30,481 nt of DNA from CBFGRU01 sp965651255. Lineage in GTDB: Bacteria; Planctomycetota; Phycisphaerae; Phycisphaerales; SM1A02. The DNA is taken from positions 1 to 30,481 of the forward strand of contig CBFGRU010000007.1 in NCBI GenBank assembly GCA_965651255.1, read 5' to 3'. Position numbers and translations under genes: made by a program. A model generated the notes under the pieces. It saw only the letters and a program-made list of their open reading frames with translations, had not been told where the DNA came from and ran no database searches. Below are positions 1-6,767 of the stretch, piece after piece (position 1 is the first letter of the stretch; every line of letters begins with the position of its first letter).

Positions 1-375
1 GCCGGGGCCTTCAGCCGGCGTGAGTGCGCGGCGCCGCCGAATGAGGTACAGGTTTCTGCTGTAGACAACCCAGCCGACTGATTGACCGATGACGCCCACG
101 GGTTCCCCTCGCAGCAGATAGTACATCAGCAACATTGTTGCTCCGCTGAGGGATAGCCACCAGAAGACCTCAGGCATGTGGCTCTCGCCGCGTCGCTCGC
201 TGGCGATCCACTGCATGATCCAGCGGCCGAAAAAGACGGCCTGAGCGACCATTCCGAATGCAACGAGGCCAAGTTCCCATGTGTTTGCAATGTTGGCCCA
301 TTCAAAGAGCCAATGCGGAACGGCTTCGGTCGGGGTTGAATCCGAGGCGAGGGCCAACGAGGTTGATGCAATCAT
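1..375 (-). CDS. Lipid-A-disaccharide synthase N-terminal-like membrane protein (partial, runs off left edge)
   Basis: The reading frame is open from the ATG at 375 to the window edge, giving 125 residues without a stop. It is hydrophobic and shows the pattern of the lipid A biosynthesis N-terminal (LAB_N) domain: a first membrane segment around residues 35-52, then FFGRWIMQW with a following ERRGES stretch, PEVFWWLSLSG leading into a second segment, and VGQ/GWVVYSRNLYLI near the end. Stand-alone LAB_N proteins are small inner-membrane proteins that often sit beside glycosyltransferases acting on lipid-linked sugars. The ATG overlaps the TGA of the upstream glycosyltransferase by 4 nt (ATGA), so the two are probably translationally coupled. 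The arginine-rich end (residues 114-118) fits the end of a short LAB_N protein, but the C-terminus is not visible. The recognition is by eye. Confidence 0.85.
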   Translation of the reverse strand, partial: MIASTSLALASDSTPTEAVPHWLFEWANIANTWELGLVAFGMVAQAVFFGRWIMQWIASERRGESHMPEVFWWLSLSGATMLLMYYLLRGEPVGVIGQSVGWVVYSRNLYLIRRRRALTPAEGPG

Positions 376-1208
376 GGCGAGGACATCTCCTCCTGGCTGC
401 GATGGAAGCGCGCACCGCTCGAACTGTCCGCTGATTGAGAAGCAGATGTCATCAATTCTTCTACTGCCAGTACCGGTTGGCGACGGTTCTGCATCCACCG
501 AACAGCCAGGCAATCAATCAAACCGGGGATGGCGCGGTTCCAGATGCCGTACTTTGCCTTGCCCGCAACGCGCGGTCGATGGTTCACCGGTTCCTCCAGG
601 ACTTTGTAACCAAGGTGGCGCGCCGTGACAGGAATGAACCGGTGCATCCCCCTGTACTCCAGCGGGATCGCCAGGGCGACCTCCCGCCGCATGACGCGCA
701 GCGAGCACCCGGTATCGCGCACTGTGTCGCCAAGCAGCCACCGTCTGGTCAAGCGGCCGATTCTGGAACTGAAACGTCGAACCACGGAGTCTCGACGCGT
801 ATGAGTCCGATCGCCCTGAATCAGATCGGCCGTTCGCTCGTGCAACATCCGAATGAGGCGGGGCAGATCAGCGGGATCGTTCTGCCGATCAGCATCCAGA
901 ACTGCGATGACCGATCCCCGGGCTGCCCGAAAGCCCGCATGAAATGCTGCGGATTGCCCGTTCCCCCGATCAGGCGGTGTGTTCTTCATCGACAGAACAC
1001 GGAGCTCACGCACCCCGTGCGCGGCTTCGAGGAGATGAGCAAGCGTCGCGTCATTTGAACCATCGTTCACGAAAATGATCTCATACGGCCATCCCGTAGG
1101 CCTCATCGCAGCGACAATCTCATCCACGAGCGGCTGGACATTCTCCGCCTCGTTGAAGGCAGGTGCCACGACTGAAACCTCGGGATCTTGAACTGTCTCA
1201 TGGGGCAT
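372..1208 (-). CDS. Family 2 glycosyltransferase, dolichol-phosphate mannosyltransferase-like
   Basis: A 278-residue GT-A fold glycosyltransferase. Near the N-terminus it has VSVVAPAFNEAENV, the typical beta1 opening of DPM1/ArnC-like enzymes, then IIFVNDGSNDAT (nucleotide binding) and VIAVLDADRQNDP, where the DAD and QNDP residues bind metal and nucleotide. The region around residue 195 with DTGCSLRVMRRE matches the GCSLR motif of undecaprenyl-phosphate sugar transferases. It has no clear C-terminal membrane segments, so the next gene (LAB_N) may supply the membrane part. It probably transfers a sugar to a polyprenyl phosphate for envelope or lipid A modification; the sugar cannot be told. 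The frame is open further upstream to an ATG at 1295. I chose 1208 because homologues begin just before the first beta strand and because a TATCCT box lies 7 nt before this ATG. Confidence 0.88.
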   Translation of the reverse strand: MPHETVQDPEVSVVAPAFNEAENVQPLVDEIVAAMRPTGWPYEIIFVNDGSNDATLAHLLEAAHGVRELRVLSMKNTPPDRGNGQSAAFHAGFRAARGSVIAVLDADRQNDPADLPRLIRMLHERTADLIQGDRTHTRRDSVVRRFSSRIGRLTRRWLLGDTVRDTGCSLRVMRREVALAIPLEYRGMHRFIPVTARHLGYKVLEEPVNHRPRVAGKAKYGIWNRAIPGLIDCLAVRWMQNRRQPVLAVEELMTSASQSADSSSGARFHRSQEEMSSP

Positions 1209-1215
1209 CGCCCGA

Positions 1216-1221
1216 AGGATA
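1216..1221 (-). promoter_or_regulatory. Candidate -10 box (TATCCT) for a leaderless glycosyltransferase mRNA
   Basis: TATCCT on the minus strand ends 7 nt before the ATG at 1208, and no Shine-Dalgarno lies between them. It fits the TANNNT-N6/7-start arrangement seen at several other genes in this window. No convincing -35 is visible. Confidence 0.45.
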
Positions 1222-1276
1222 TGGTGCCCGAATGACTTGAGCGGATCGACGGTCGATCGGGCTGCGAATGCAGTGC

Positions 1277-1282
1277 TATGAT
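1277..1282 (+). promoter_or_regulatory. Candidate extended -10 box (GCTATGAT) for the ferredoxin operon
   Basis: TATGAT preceded by GC would start transcription near 1289 and give a leader of about 40 nt before the ferredoxin ATG. No good -35 hexamer is seen at the usual spacing. It lies inside the alternative N-terminal extension of the divergent glycosyltransferase, which argues against that extension. Confidence 0.45.
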
Positions 1283-1327
1283 CACCCTCTTTCATCAATT
1301 GAGACTAAGTATCAATCGAAGTTCATC

Positions 1328-1726
1328 ATGCACCTGAGACACTCTGAGAAGGTACACGGGCCGCCGACGGTGGCCATTCGATTCATCCTGGAGGACCCGG
1401 AAGGCCTTACCGGCACTGAACGTGCAGAGTGGGAGCTGAAGGGTGGCAAAGGTGAGTCGTTGCTTGAGGTTGCCGTGGAGAACGGCATCAACATCGAACA
1501 CGCCTGCGGCGCGGTTTGTGCGTGTTCGACGTGTCATGTCTACATCGAAGAGGGCATGGATCAACTTTCCGAATCGGAAGAAGATGAGGAAGACCGCGTG
1601 GAAGAAGCCCCAGGGCTCCAGCGCAACAGTCGCCTGAGTTGCCAATGCGAGATTCGGGGCGACGGCCCGATCGTGGTGCGCGTTCCATCTTGGAATCGCA
1701 ACGCGATCAAGGAGGTCCCGCATTAG
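1328..1726 (+). CDS. fdx: ISC-type [2Fe-2S] ferredoxin
   Basis: A 132-residue adrenodoxin-type ferredoxin that carries electrons, classically for iron-sulfur cluster assembly on IscU. Cluster ligands are visible as C60-x5-C66-x2-C69 in HACGAVCACSTCH and C105 in RLSCQC, the same spacing and wording as E. coli Fdx. C64 and C107 are additional cysteines. An acidic stretch (SESEEDEEDRVEE, about 81-93) lies where ISC ferredoxins contact partners. The ORF is open back to 1268; the ATG at 1328 was chosen because the upstream residues are unlike the family. The protein still has about 15 residues more at the N-terminus than usual. It is followed after 38 nt by iscX, the same order as at the end of the E. 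coli isc operon, but no other isc gene is in view. Confidence 0.93.
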   Translation: MHLRHSEKVHGPPTVAIRFILEDPEGLTGTERAEWELKGGKGESLLEVAVENGINIEHACGAVCACSTCHVYIEEGMDQLSESEEDEEDRVEEAPGLQRNSRLSCQCEIRGDGPIVVRVPSWNRNAIKEVPH

Positions 1727-1764
1727 CCGGGCGAACGGGCGTCTGCACCCGAGGAGTTTCGCGG

Positions 1765-2001
1765 ATGACGAACGATTCGTTCCATTGGCTCGATGTTGAT
1801 CGCATCGCGGAGGAGTTGGTCGATGCTCACGGCGAACTCGATCCGTATGAGGTTTCGTTTCCGCGACTGCGCCAACTCGTCGAACAGTTGGAGGGCTTTC
1901 GCGAAGAGACCGGGCATCCGGTCAACGAGCGCATCCTGGAGGCCATCCAGCAGGCGTGGCGCGATGAATACGAGGATTTGCGGGACGATGACCGGGATTG
2001 A
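1765..2001 (+). CDS. iscX: Fe-S cluster assembly protein IscX
   Basis: A 78-residue acidic protein matching IscX (YfhJ) along most of its length: FHWLDVDRIAEEL at the start, LDPYEVSFPRLRQLVEQLEGF in the middle, and NERILEAIQQAWRDEYED at the end. IscX is a small helical protein that binds the cysteine desulfurase IscS and iron and tunes cluster assembly. The ATG at 1765 has GAGGAG 8 nt upstream, whereas the longer open frame from 1639 overlaps fdx and encodes unrelated residues. The final DDDRD tail is slightly longer than usual. It ends 10 nt before the convergent kinase gene with no terminator between them. Confidence 0.93.
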   Translation: MTNDSFHWLDVDRIAEELVDAHGELDPYEVSFPRLRQLVEQLEGFREETGHPVNERILEAIQQAWRDEYEDLRDDDRD

Positions 2002-2011
2002 GTTCGCCTGA

Positions 2012-4210
2012 TTAACGATCGTTGTTCATCAGCTTCTCAAGCGAAGTGGGGAGCGAGGCCATTCGCTGTGCAGTTGCCAACCGCTCGGGGTCGTTCAGAT
2101 TGGTCACATCAAACAGTCGAATGAGCGTGCGCGCTGCGAGTGTACGCACTGGGTGGGTTGCATCCCGGAATTTCATCTCTTCAACCTGCGACATCACACG
2201 ATCACCAAGCATCAGCAGGTGATCTCGTTCTTGCGATGTGAAGGACGATGCACTCGGACGTTCCATGAGGTGCAGCTCGATCGCAATCGTGCCTTCTAGT
2301 GCTTCAAGGTCACGATGAATGTAGTCATCTTCCGCGAATACATTGGCGAGCCCGAGACGCGCCCGGCGGATCATTTCGCCTGCCTCTTTGAGAAGCGCGA
2401 GGTCACCGGGTTGCACTGACCCCTCATTCAGCAGCCAGACCGCCAGGACCGCGCGGTAGAGATGTGTGTTCCAGTGTTCGCCGAGGCCGATTTCTTCAAA
2501 ATGACGGATGTGCTGATCGAGTATCGCGCGCTTGACCTGCCAGCGCGACATGACGGCGGTTGTATCGTCGAAGACTCGGGGACCAAGGACATAGTCGGTG
2601 ACCAGCAGGTGACCGAGATAGCCGGCAAGAAACGGTTCGGTTCGCGTGGCCTGCGCCATCTCGCGTCCGCGCTGAATGGCATCGGAGCGAATGCGATCCA
2701 GTTCACCCGCGACCTCTCCGTAGTTCAAGTCGGCCTGAACGCGCCTCGTAATCAGGTGCTGGGCGATGAGTGACCCTGTGAATGCTGCGACCAGGAGCAG
2801 CATGAGCATGGCTGCCACGGCAGGTCTTCGCCGTGCCCAGAGCGCCATCACACGCGGCAGCGATGGTTTCATCCACTGAATGGGTTCGTGAGACAGCCAT
2901 GCCTGCAAATCGTCTGCTAGCGCCCCAGCGGATGAGTGACGCTCCGCCGGTACGATCGCCATGGCCCGGCGAGTGATACGGTCAAGATCGTGATCAACCG
3001 TCGGATTGAGTTGCCGACTGCTGGGAGGTGATGTGCGCCCGGTTCGGCGGTCGTGAGTTCGCTCGATTTCTTCCGGCGTCTGCCCGTTCGGAAGTTGGCC
3101 CGTCAAGAGATAGAAAAGAATCCCTCCGAGGGCGTAGACATCGCTCGCGACCGTCAATGACCCCTCTTCCCGTCGGTACTGCTCCGGCGCGATGAACGCT
3201 TGATTCCCGATGGGCGCGGAATCAAACCATGAACCCGATCCGGTGCGGCGGTGCAGTTGCTCACCGGCGCGAATCGCGATGCCGAAGTCCGAGATCTTCG
3301 GGTCGCCATCGGGTGTGATCATGATGTTGCCGGGCTTGAGATCACAATGGATCAGCCCAGCGCCGTGAGCGGCCTGTACGCCACGGGCAATCTTCACCAT
3401 GAGCTGTGCTGCTTCACGCGGATCAACCGGCGGGCGCTTCTTTCGCAGCCAGTGTTGCAGACTGCCGCGCTCCACCAGTTCGTACACGATGAAATCTTCA
3501 TCCTGCTCGGTCGTTCCCCGATCAAACACGCGCACGACGTACGGATGATTGATCCGCCGAGCTTTCATGGCCTCCTCAGCCAGTTGTCGTCGGTCGTATG
3601 GATCATCATGGCGCGGAGAGAGAATCTTGATCGCGACCTGGGCATCATGATCCTCATCCGACAGATTGCGATCGGTGGCGAGATAGACTTCGCCGAACGC
3701 TCCGGCTCCGAGGAGTTCCTCCAATCGATATCGCAGTTCCCCGTTCTCGAGTGTCGGCCCGAAGTCACAGGGCAGTCGATAGGCCGCGGCCGTCGTCACC
3801 CGTTTCCGCAGTCCAGCAGTTGAAAGCAGCGCATTGTTGAGCATGGCTGCATCGTGGATTTCTGCAGCCAGATCCGGGTACTGCTTGACGAGAGATGCGA
3901 CTGCCTCGCTGTCGGCGTTGGAGCGCGATGAGGCACCACGGAGCGCCAGGTCGATCGCGGCATCGAGCGCATCCGGCCGCTGCCGCAGATCAAGGATGGC
4001 GTCAAAGTAGCGATCAAGCGAGATCGGCAGTCCGTACTGGGCGCGCAATCGGCCATCGCTTTCAATGATCTCAGCCAGGAGCATGTCGCTCGCGACCTCG
4101 TGTTCATCGAGAAACTGGCGCAGGTCAACCGTGCCTCGGTTTTCAATGCCAAGACTGTTGTACAGCTCAACTAACGTTGAGGCAGAGGTTTTCAGTCCGC
4201 CCGGTCCCAC
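2012..4210 (-). CDS. Membrane-anchored Ser/Thr protein kinase (PSTK), non-RD type
   Basis: A 732-residue kinase. Residues 1-155 are a helical N-terminal region I do not recognise. The kinase domain spans about 161-440: glycine loop GAGAFG (168-173), VAIK lysine 195, catalytic loop HCDLKPGN (288-295) with D290, DFG at 308-310, and IAPEQY in the activation segment. The HRD arginine is replaced by cysteine, so it is a non-RD kinase. One membrane helix follows at about 464-487. The C-terminal 245 residues are helical, lack recognisable TPR consensus, and probably lie across the membrane as a sensor. The frame is open to 4321, but that stretch overlaps the sigma gene. I chose the GTG at 4210, which has GGAG upstream and overlaps the sigma gene by 19 nt. 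It probably works with the sigma factor. Confidence 0.9.
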   Translation of the reverse strand: MGPGGLKTSASTLVELYNSLGIENRGTVDLRQFLDEHEVASDMLLAEIIESDGRLRAQYGLPISLDRYFDAILDLRQRPDALDAAIDLALRGASSRSNADSEAVASLVKQYPDLAAEIHDAAMLNNALLSTAGLRKRVTTAAAYRLPCDFGPTLENGELRYRLEELLGAGAFGEVYLATDRNLSDEDHDAQVAIKILSPRHDDPYDRRQLAEEAMKARRINHPYVVRVFDRGTTEQDEDFIVYELVERGSLQHWLRKKRPPVDPREAAQLMVKIARGVQAAHGAGLIHCDLKPGNIMITPDGDPKISDFGIAIRAGEQLHRRTGSGSWFDSAPIGNQAFIAPEQYRREEGSLTVASDVYALGGILFYLLTGQLPNGQTPEEIERTHDRRTGRTSPPSSRQLNPTVDHDLDRITRRAMAIVPAERHSSAGALADDLQAWLSHEPIQWMKPSLPRVMALWARRRPAVAAMLMLLLVAAFTGSLIAQHLITRRVQADLNYGEVAGELDRIRSDAIQRGREMAQATRTEPFLAGYLGHLLVTDYVLGPRVFDDTTAVMSRWQVKRAILDQHIRHFEEIGLGEHWNTHLYRAVLAVWLLNEGSVQPGDLALLKEAGEMIRRARLGLANVFAEDDYIHRDLEALEGTIAIELHLMERPSASSFTSQERDHLLMLGDRVMSQVEEMKFRDATHPVRTLAARTLIRLFDVTNLNDPERLATAQRMASLPTSLEKLMNNDR

Positions 4211-4812
4211 GAGTAGACACTCCGAAGGATCTCCTTGATGCGCGTCCAACGTTTTCGGACGGCATCGTGGCTCATGTCGAGTTGAGTGGCGATCTCCTGG
4301 TGCCGCTTTCCATTCAGCCACAGAGAGAGAATCTGCTGGTCCTCTTCCATGGGGAGAAGTTGCATTGCCAACTCGATCGCGGTCTCGGCGCCGTCGATAC
4401 GTTCCGCATCGGCCCGCCGCAATCTCGCCAGAAGATCATGGGCGAAGACACTGTCGCTGCCCTCGACGCTCTGCAGCCGCTGGTAGATTCGGGTCTTGTC
4501 CACCATGGCGTTCTCAGCCATGCGGAAGACGAGGGTCCAGAGTTGATTCTCTTCGGTGGCATCGAGTTTCTGATCGCGGACATAGATGTCCAGCCGCCTC
4601 CCCAGCGTGGAGAGGATCTCCTGACTATCGAAGAGGCGGCGCATCGATGGCCCCAGCTTGCCACGAATCCGTCGCCGGATTCGCGATCCGTACGTCATGA
4701 TGAAGGTCGCGGCTGCTTCCCTGTCTCCGCTCCGCATCCGTGAGAGGAGCGACTCAAGCGGTGCTTCACCGCCCGGTCCATCTCGAAATCCGCTCACGCT
4801 CACCGAATTCAT
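4192..4812 (-). CDS. ECF-family RNA polymerase sigma factor (planctomycete type)
   Basis: A 206-residue sigma-70 family protein. Residues about 20-100 form sigma region 2, including LLSRMRSGDREAAATFI, a basic stretch RIRRRIRGKL and the helix LWTLVFRMAENAMVDKTRIYQRLQS. Residues about 150-200 form region 4 with LPMEEDQQILSLWLNGKRHQEIATQLDMSHDAVRKRW, a helix-turn-helix binding the -35 element. There is no anti-sigma gene beside it. Instead the gene overlaps a Ser/Thr kinase gene, an arrangement common in Planctomycetota, where kinases are thought to take the regulatory place of anti-sigma factors. The start is ATG 4812 (a TTG lies 9 nt upstream) with GAGGA 10 nt before it. A small secreted peptide gene is divergent and could be a target. 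Confidence 0.88.
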   Translation of the reverse strand: MNSVSVSGFRDGPGGEAPLESLLSRMRSGDREAAATFIMTYGSRIRRRIRGKLGPSMRRLFDSQEILSTLGRRLDIYVRDQKLDATEENQLWTLVFRMAENAMVDKTRIYQRLQSVEGSDSVFAHDLLARLRRADAERIDGAETAIELAMQLLPMEEDQQILSLWLNGKRHQEIATQLDMSHDAVRKRWTRIKEILRSVYSWDRAD

Positions 4813-4983
4813 ACGCGTCAATCCTCGATTCCAGCCCCTGAGGGCCCATAGAGCAAATTCTTGGCTCTTTTTGGAATTTTCCCGTCACATTTTGGGCGCG
4901 AGCTCCGCCTCTCTCATGGAGAGGTTCATTTCTGACCACCTCGAAACCTAACTAAGGGCGAACGAATCGCCAAGGAGTCCACG

Positions 4984-5250
4984 ATGCGTTACTTCACCCG
5001 ACAGGATATCACAGCCACACCCGGAAACGAAAGAAATCTTCGCGGCCCAGGCCGGCTCGTGGCCGCCGCCACCCTTGCCCTCATGCTGCTTGTTCCGGTC
5101 ATGACCCAGGCCGCTCCGACCGCGCCGACAGAGTTTGATCCCCTGTGGCCGCTCGAAATCGACCTGCAGGCCGACCTGAACGGTGATGGGTACATCGGGC
5201 CACCTCCGAAGCGTGACAATCCCCCGATCCTGGGTCAGCCCATGTCCTGA
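4984..5250 (+). CDS. Small secreted protein with one EF-hand/dockerin-like calcium loop
   Basis: An 88-residue protein with a strong Shine-Dalgarno (AAGGAG, 7 nt before the ATG), so it is probably real despite its size. Residues about 24-44 form a signal peptide (RLVAAATLALMLLVPVMTQA followed by AAP), preceded by an unusually long, polar n-region. The mature part is only about 45 residues and contains ADLNGDGYIG, matching the first nine positions of a calcium-binding EF-hand or dockerin loop, but proline stands where the twelfth-position acidic ligand should be. The rest is proline-rich. It is divergent from the ECF sigma factor gene with about 170 nt between the starts. That gap holds a 6-bp stem CCTCTC/GAGAGG at 4908-4924. 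Function unknown; an envelope or matrix peptide under the neighbouring sigma factor is a guess. Confidence 0.65.
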   Translation: MRYFTRQDITATPGNERNLRGPGRLVAAATLALMLLVPVMTQAAPTAPTEFDPLWPLEIDLQADLNGDGYIGPPPKRDNPPILGQPMS

Positions 5251-5480
5251 AGGACAACTCAGTCTCTCTATGTGCCGGGAGTCGGTCGCAACGAATAGGC
5301 GAACGACTCCGCATCGATCGCCTTGTCTTGAACACCAGACCAATTGGCCTCTTCCATCGCGAAGGTCGTGTTCGAAGAGATCGTTGCCCGATTCCCGGCC
5401 TTTCCCTTTGCCGTTTCGCTGACGGAGTGCGCGATTGCTTGCAGTCGCGTGCTTCTTTTTTGGACGGGCTGCATCGTACC
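5251..5480. other. Intergenic stretch with no convincing gene
   Basis: About 230 bases between the small secreted protein and the threonine dehydrogenase promoter. A minus-strand frame runs from a possible ATG at 5472 to a stop at 5268 (about 67 residues, hydrophilic). It has no Shine-Dalgarno and no recognisable motif, so I do not call it. I see no terminator hairpin after the secreted protein, no tRNA-like fold and no repeats here. Confidence 0.5.
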
Positions 5481-5486
5481 TACAAT
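5481..5486 (+). promoter_or_regulatory. Candidate -10 box (TACAAT) for the threonine dehydrogenase gene
   Basis: TACAAT matches the sigma-70 -10 consensus at five of six positions. TTGGAC lies 15 nt upstream (5460-5465), slightly close for a -35. Transcription would begin near 5493, just before a 12-codon ORF and about 60 nt before the dehydrogenase ATG. Confidence 0.5.
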
Positions 5487-5498
5487 CGGTCGCGCATC

Positions 5499-5537
5499 AT
5501 GACACACACTGCCTTGAACAACGCGACCGCTGGCTGA
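5499..5537 (+). CDS. Possible leader peptide (12 codons, three Thr) upstream of threonine dehydrogenase
   Basis: ATG at 5499 opens a 12-residue peptide, MTHTALNNATAG, with Thr at positions 2, 4 and 10. Its TGA (5535-5537) overlaps the GAGGA Shine-Dalgarno (5536-5540) of the dehydrogenase gene. It lies directly downstream of the candidate TACAAT box with only a few nucleotides of predicted leader. Because the next gene degrades threonine, a role in threonine-dependent translational control is possible. No alternative hairpins of a classical attenuator are evident, and a short ORF like this can arise by chance. Confidence 0.3.
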   Translation: MTHTALNNATAG

Positions 5538-5551
5538 GGAACCAATCGTTC

Positions 5552-6628
5552 ATGACTCAAACGCAAGAAGCCCGCAAGGGACCTTTGGATGGCACTTACG
5601 ATCAACGAACCGTGCTCATCACGGGGGCGGGTGGCGAGATTGGCCACGGTCTCATCGCTGCGCTGTCTGAGCGCGCGGATACACGAGTGATTGCCCTTGA
5701 CTTGCGGCCACTCGATCACGAGTTGGCGCACCGTTGTCATGCCGCAATCGTTGGCGACATCACTGATGAGGAATGCTTACACCGTATCTTTCGAGAGCAG
5801 GCGCCCTCGCACATCTTTCATCTGGCAGCGCTTCTCTCAACGAGCGGGGAGCGTTCGCCCGAACGAGCGCACGCGGTCAATGTGACGGGTACGCTCAATC
5901 TGCTGCGACTCTCCGCAGAGCAGTTTCTGCAACGAGGGCAGCGCATCCGATTCCTGTTTCCGTCGTCGATCGCGGTGTACGGGCTTCCTGACCTCGCCAC
6001 CAAAGAACAGGCCGGCTCCGTCCGTGAGGATCAGTTTACGAATCCGATCACGATGTACGGCTGCAACAAGTTGTATTGTGAACATCTGGGCCGGTACTTT
6101 GCCGCCCACTACCGGCAATTGGAGTCAGGACAGGCGCACGATGTCGTTGACTTTCGCGCGCTTCGATTCCCCGGCATTATCAGCGCCCACACCGTACCCT
6201 CAGGCGGAACGAGTGACTTTGGCCCCGAAATGCTGCACGCAGCGGCACAGGGCCTTGCTTACAAGTGCTTCGTTCGTGAGGATGCTCGCATTCCGTTCAT
6301 GACGATGCCCGATGCGATCGATGCGCTGCTCCTGCTTGCCGAGGCCGATCGATCGAATCTGACGCAGAGCGTGTACAACGTCAGCGCGTTCAACCCCAGC
6401 GCCGGTGAGTTTGCGGCGATGGTGAAACAGGCCTTCGCAGATGTCGAGGTGACGTACGAGCCGACGCACGCGCGACAGACGATCATTGATAGCTGGCCAG
6501 CCGATGTAGACGATGCCGCGGCCAGACGTGACTGGGGGTATGCACCCAGCCACAATCTGCAGCGGGCTTTCAAGCACTATCTGGAACCAGCCATTCGAGC
6601 CAGGTATGCCGAGCAAGCATTGAGGTAG
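5552..6628 (+). CDS. tdh: L-threonine 3-dehydrogenase, SDR (epimerase-like) type
   Basis: A 358-residue extended short-chain dehydrogenase. The N-terminal Rossmann motif is TGAGGEIG (residues 24-31), followed by DLRP after beta2 for NAD specificity and HLAALLS in the middle. The catalytic Ser is in PSSIAVYG (138-139) and the Tyr/Lys pair is YGCNK (Y169, K173). The segment RFPGIIS followed by a glycine-rich loop and FGPEMLHAA is characteristic of the animal/bacterial SDR-type threonine dehydrogenase, which oxidises L-threonine to 2-amino-3-ketobutyrate. It is unrelated to the zinc-dependent Tdh of E. coli. The next gene encodes the ligase that uses this product. Start ATG 5552 has GAGGA 11 nt upstream; the open frame back to 5435 lacks homology. 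A generic NAD-dependent epimerase is the alternative, but the neighbour makes TDH much more likely. Confidence 0.9.
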   Translation: MTQTQEARKGPLDGTYDQRTVLITGAGGEIGHGLIAALSERADTRVIALDLRPLDHELAHRCHAAIVGDITDEECLHRIFREQAPSHIFHLAALLSTSGERSPERAHAVNVTGTLNLLRLSAEQFLQRGQRIRFLFPSSIAVYGLPDLATKEQAGSVREDQFTNPITMYGCNKLYCEHLGRYFAAHYRQLESGQAHDVVDFRALRFPGIISAHTVPSGGTSDFGPEMLHAAAQGLAYKCFVREDARIPFMTMPDAIDALLLLAEADRSNLTQSVYNVSAFNPSAGEFAAMVKQAFADVEVTYEPTHARQTIIDSWPADVDDAAARRDWGYAPSHNLQRAFKHYLEPAIRARYAEQALR

Positions 6629-6702
6629 TGCACTCTCGGATAAGTCCAAACCCTGCTGTTGGAGCTGACGTTGCACAGCGGCTTGAATGTTGACCCCGTT
6701 CG

Positions 6703-6708
6703 TATGAT
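6703..6708 (+). promoter_or_regulatory. Candidate -10 box (TATGAT) upstream of kbl
   Basis: TATGAT lies in the 139-nt gap between the dehydrogenase and ligase genes and would give a leader of about 50 nt. TTGAAT is present 14 nt upstream, too close for a standard -35. The gap and this box suggest that kbl has its own promoter as well as read-through. Confidence 0.4.
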
Positions 6709-6767
6709 AGATCGAGACGACAACAGCGATTCGCCGTCTCCGCCGACAACCACTGCGAGTGCATGAC

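Noticed and set aside
435..1058. 207-aa plus-strand ORF
   Set aside because: Antisense to the glycosyltransferase with its conserved DAD and GCSLR motifs.
2014..2023. AACGATCGTT palindrome at the kinase stop codon
   Set aside because: Only 10 bp with no flanking U tract; GATC-containing words are frequent throughout the window.
3251..3823. 190-aa plus-strand ORF
   Set aside because: Antisense to the kinase domain, whose catalytic motifs fix the true strand and frame.
4211..4321. Upstream extension of the kinase frame to an ATG at 4321
   Set aside because: It would overlap the sigma factor gene by 130 nt and encode Arg/Pro/His-rich residues unlike the rest. GTG 4210 has a ribosome site.
5251..5480. 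Possible structured RNA (tmRNA, 6S or riboswitch) in the largest gap
   Set aside because: I found no conserved ends, CCA terminus, acceptor-like pairing or aptamer core that I recognise.
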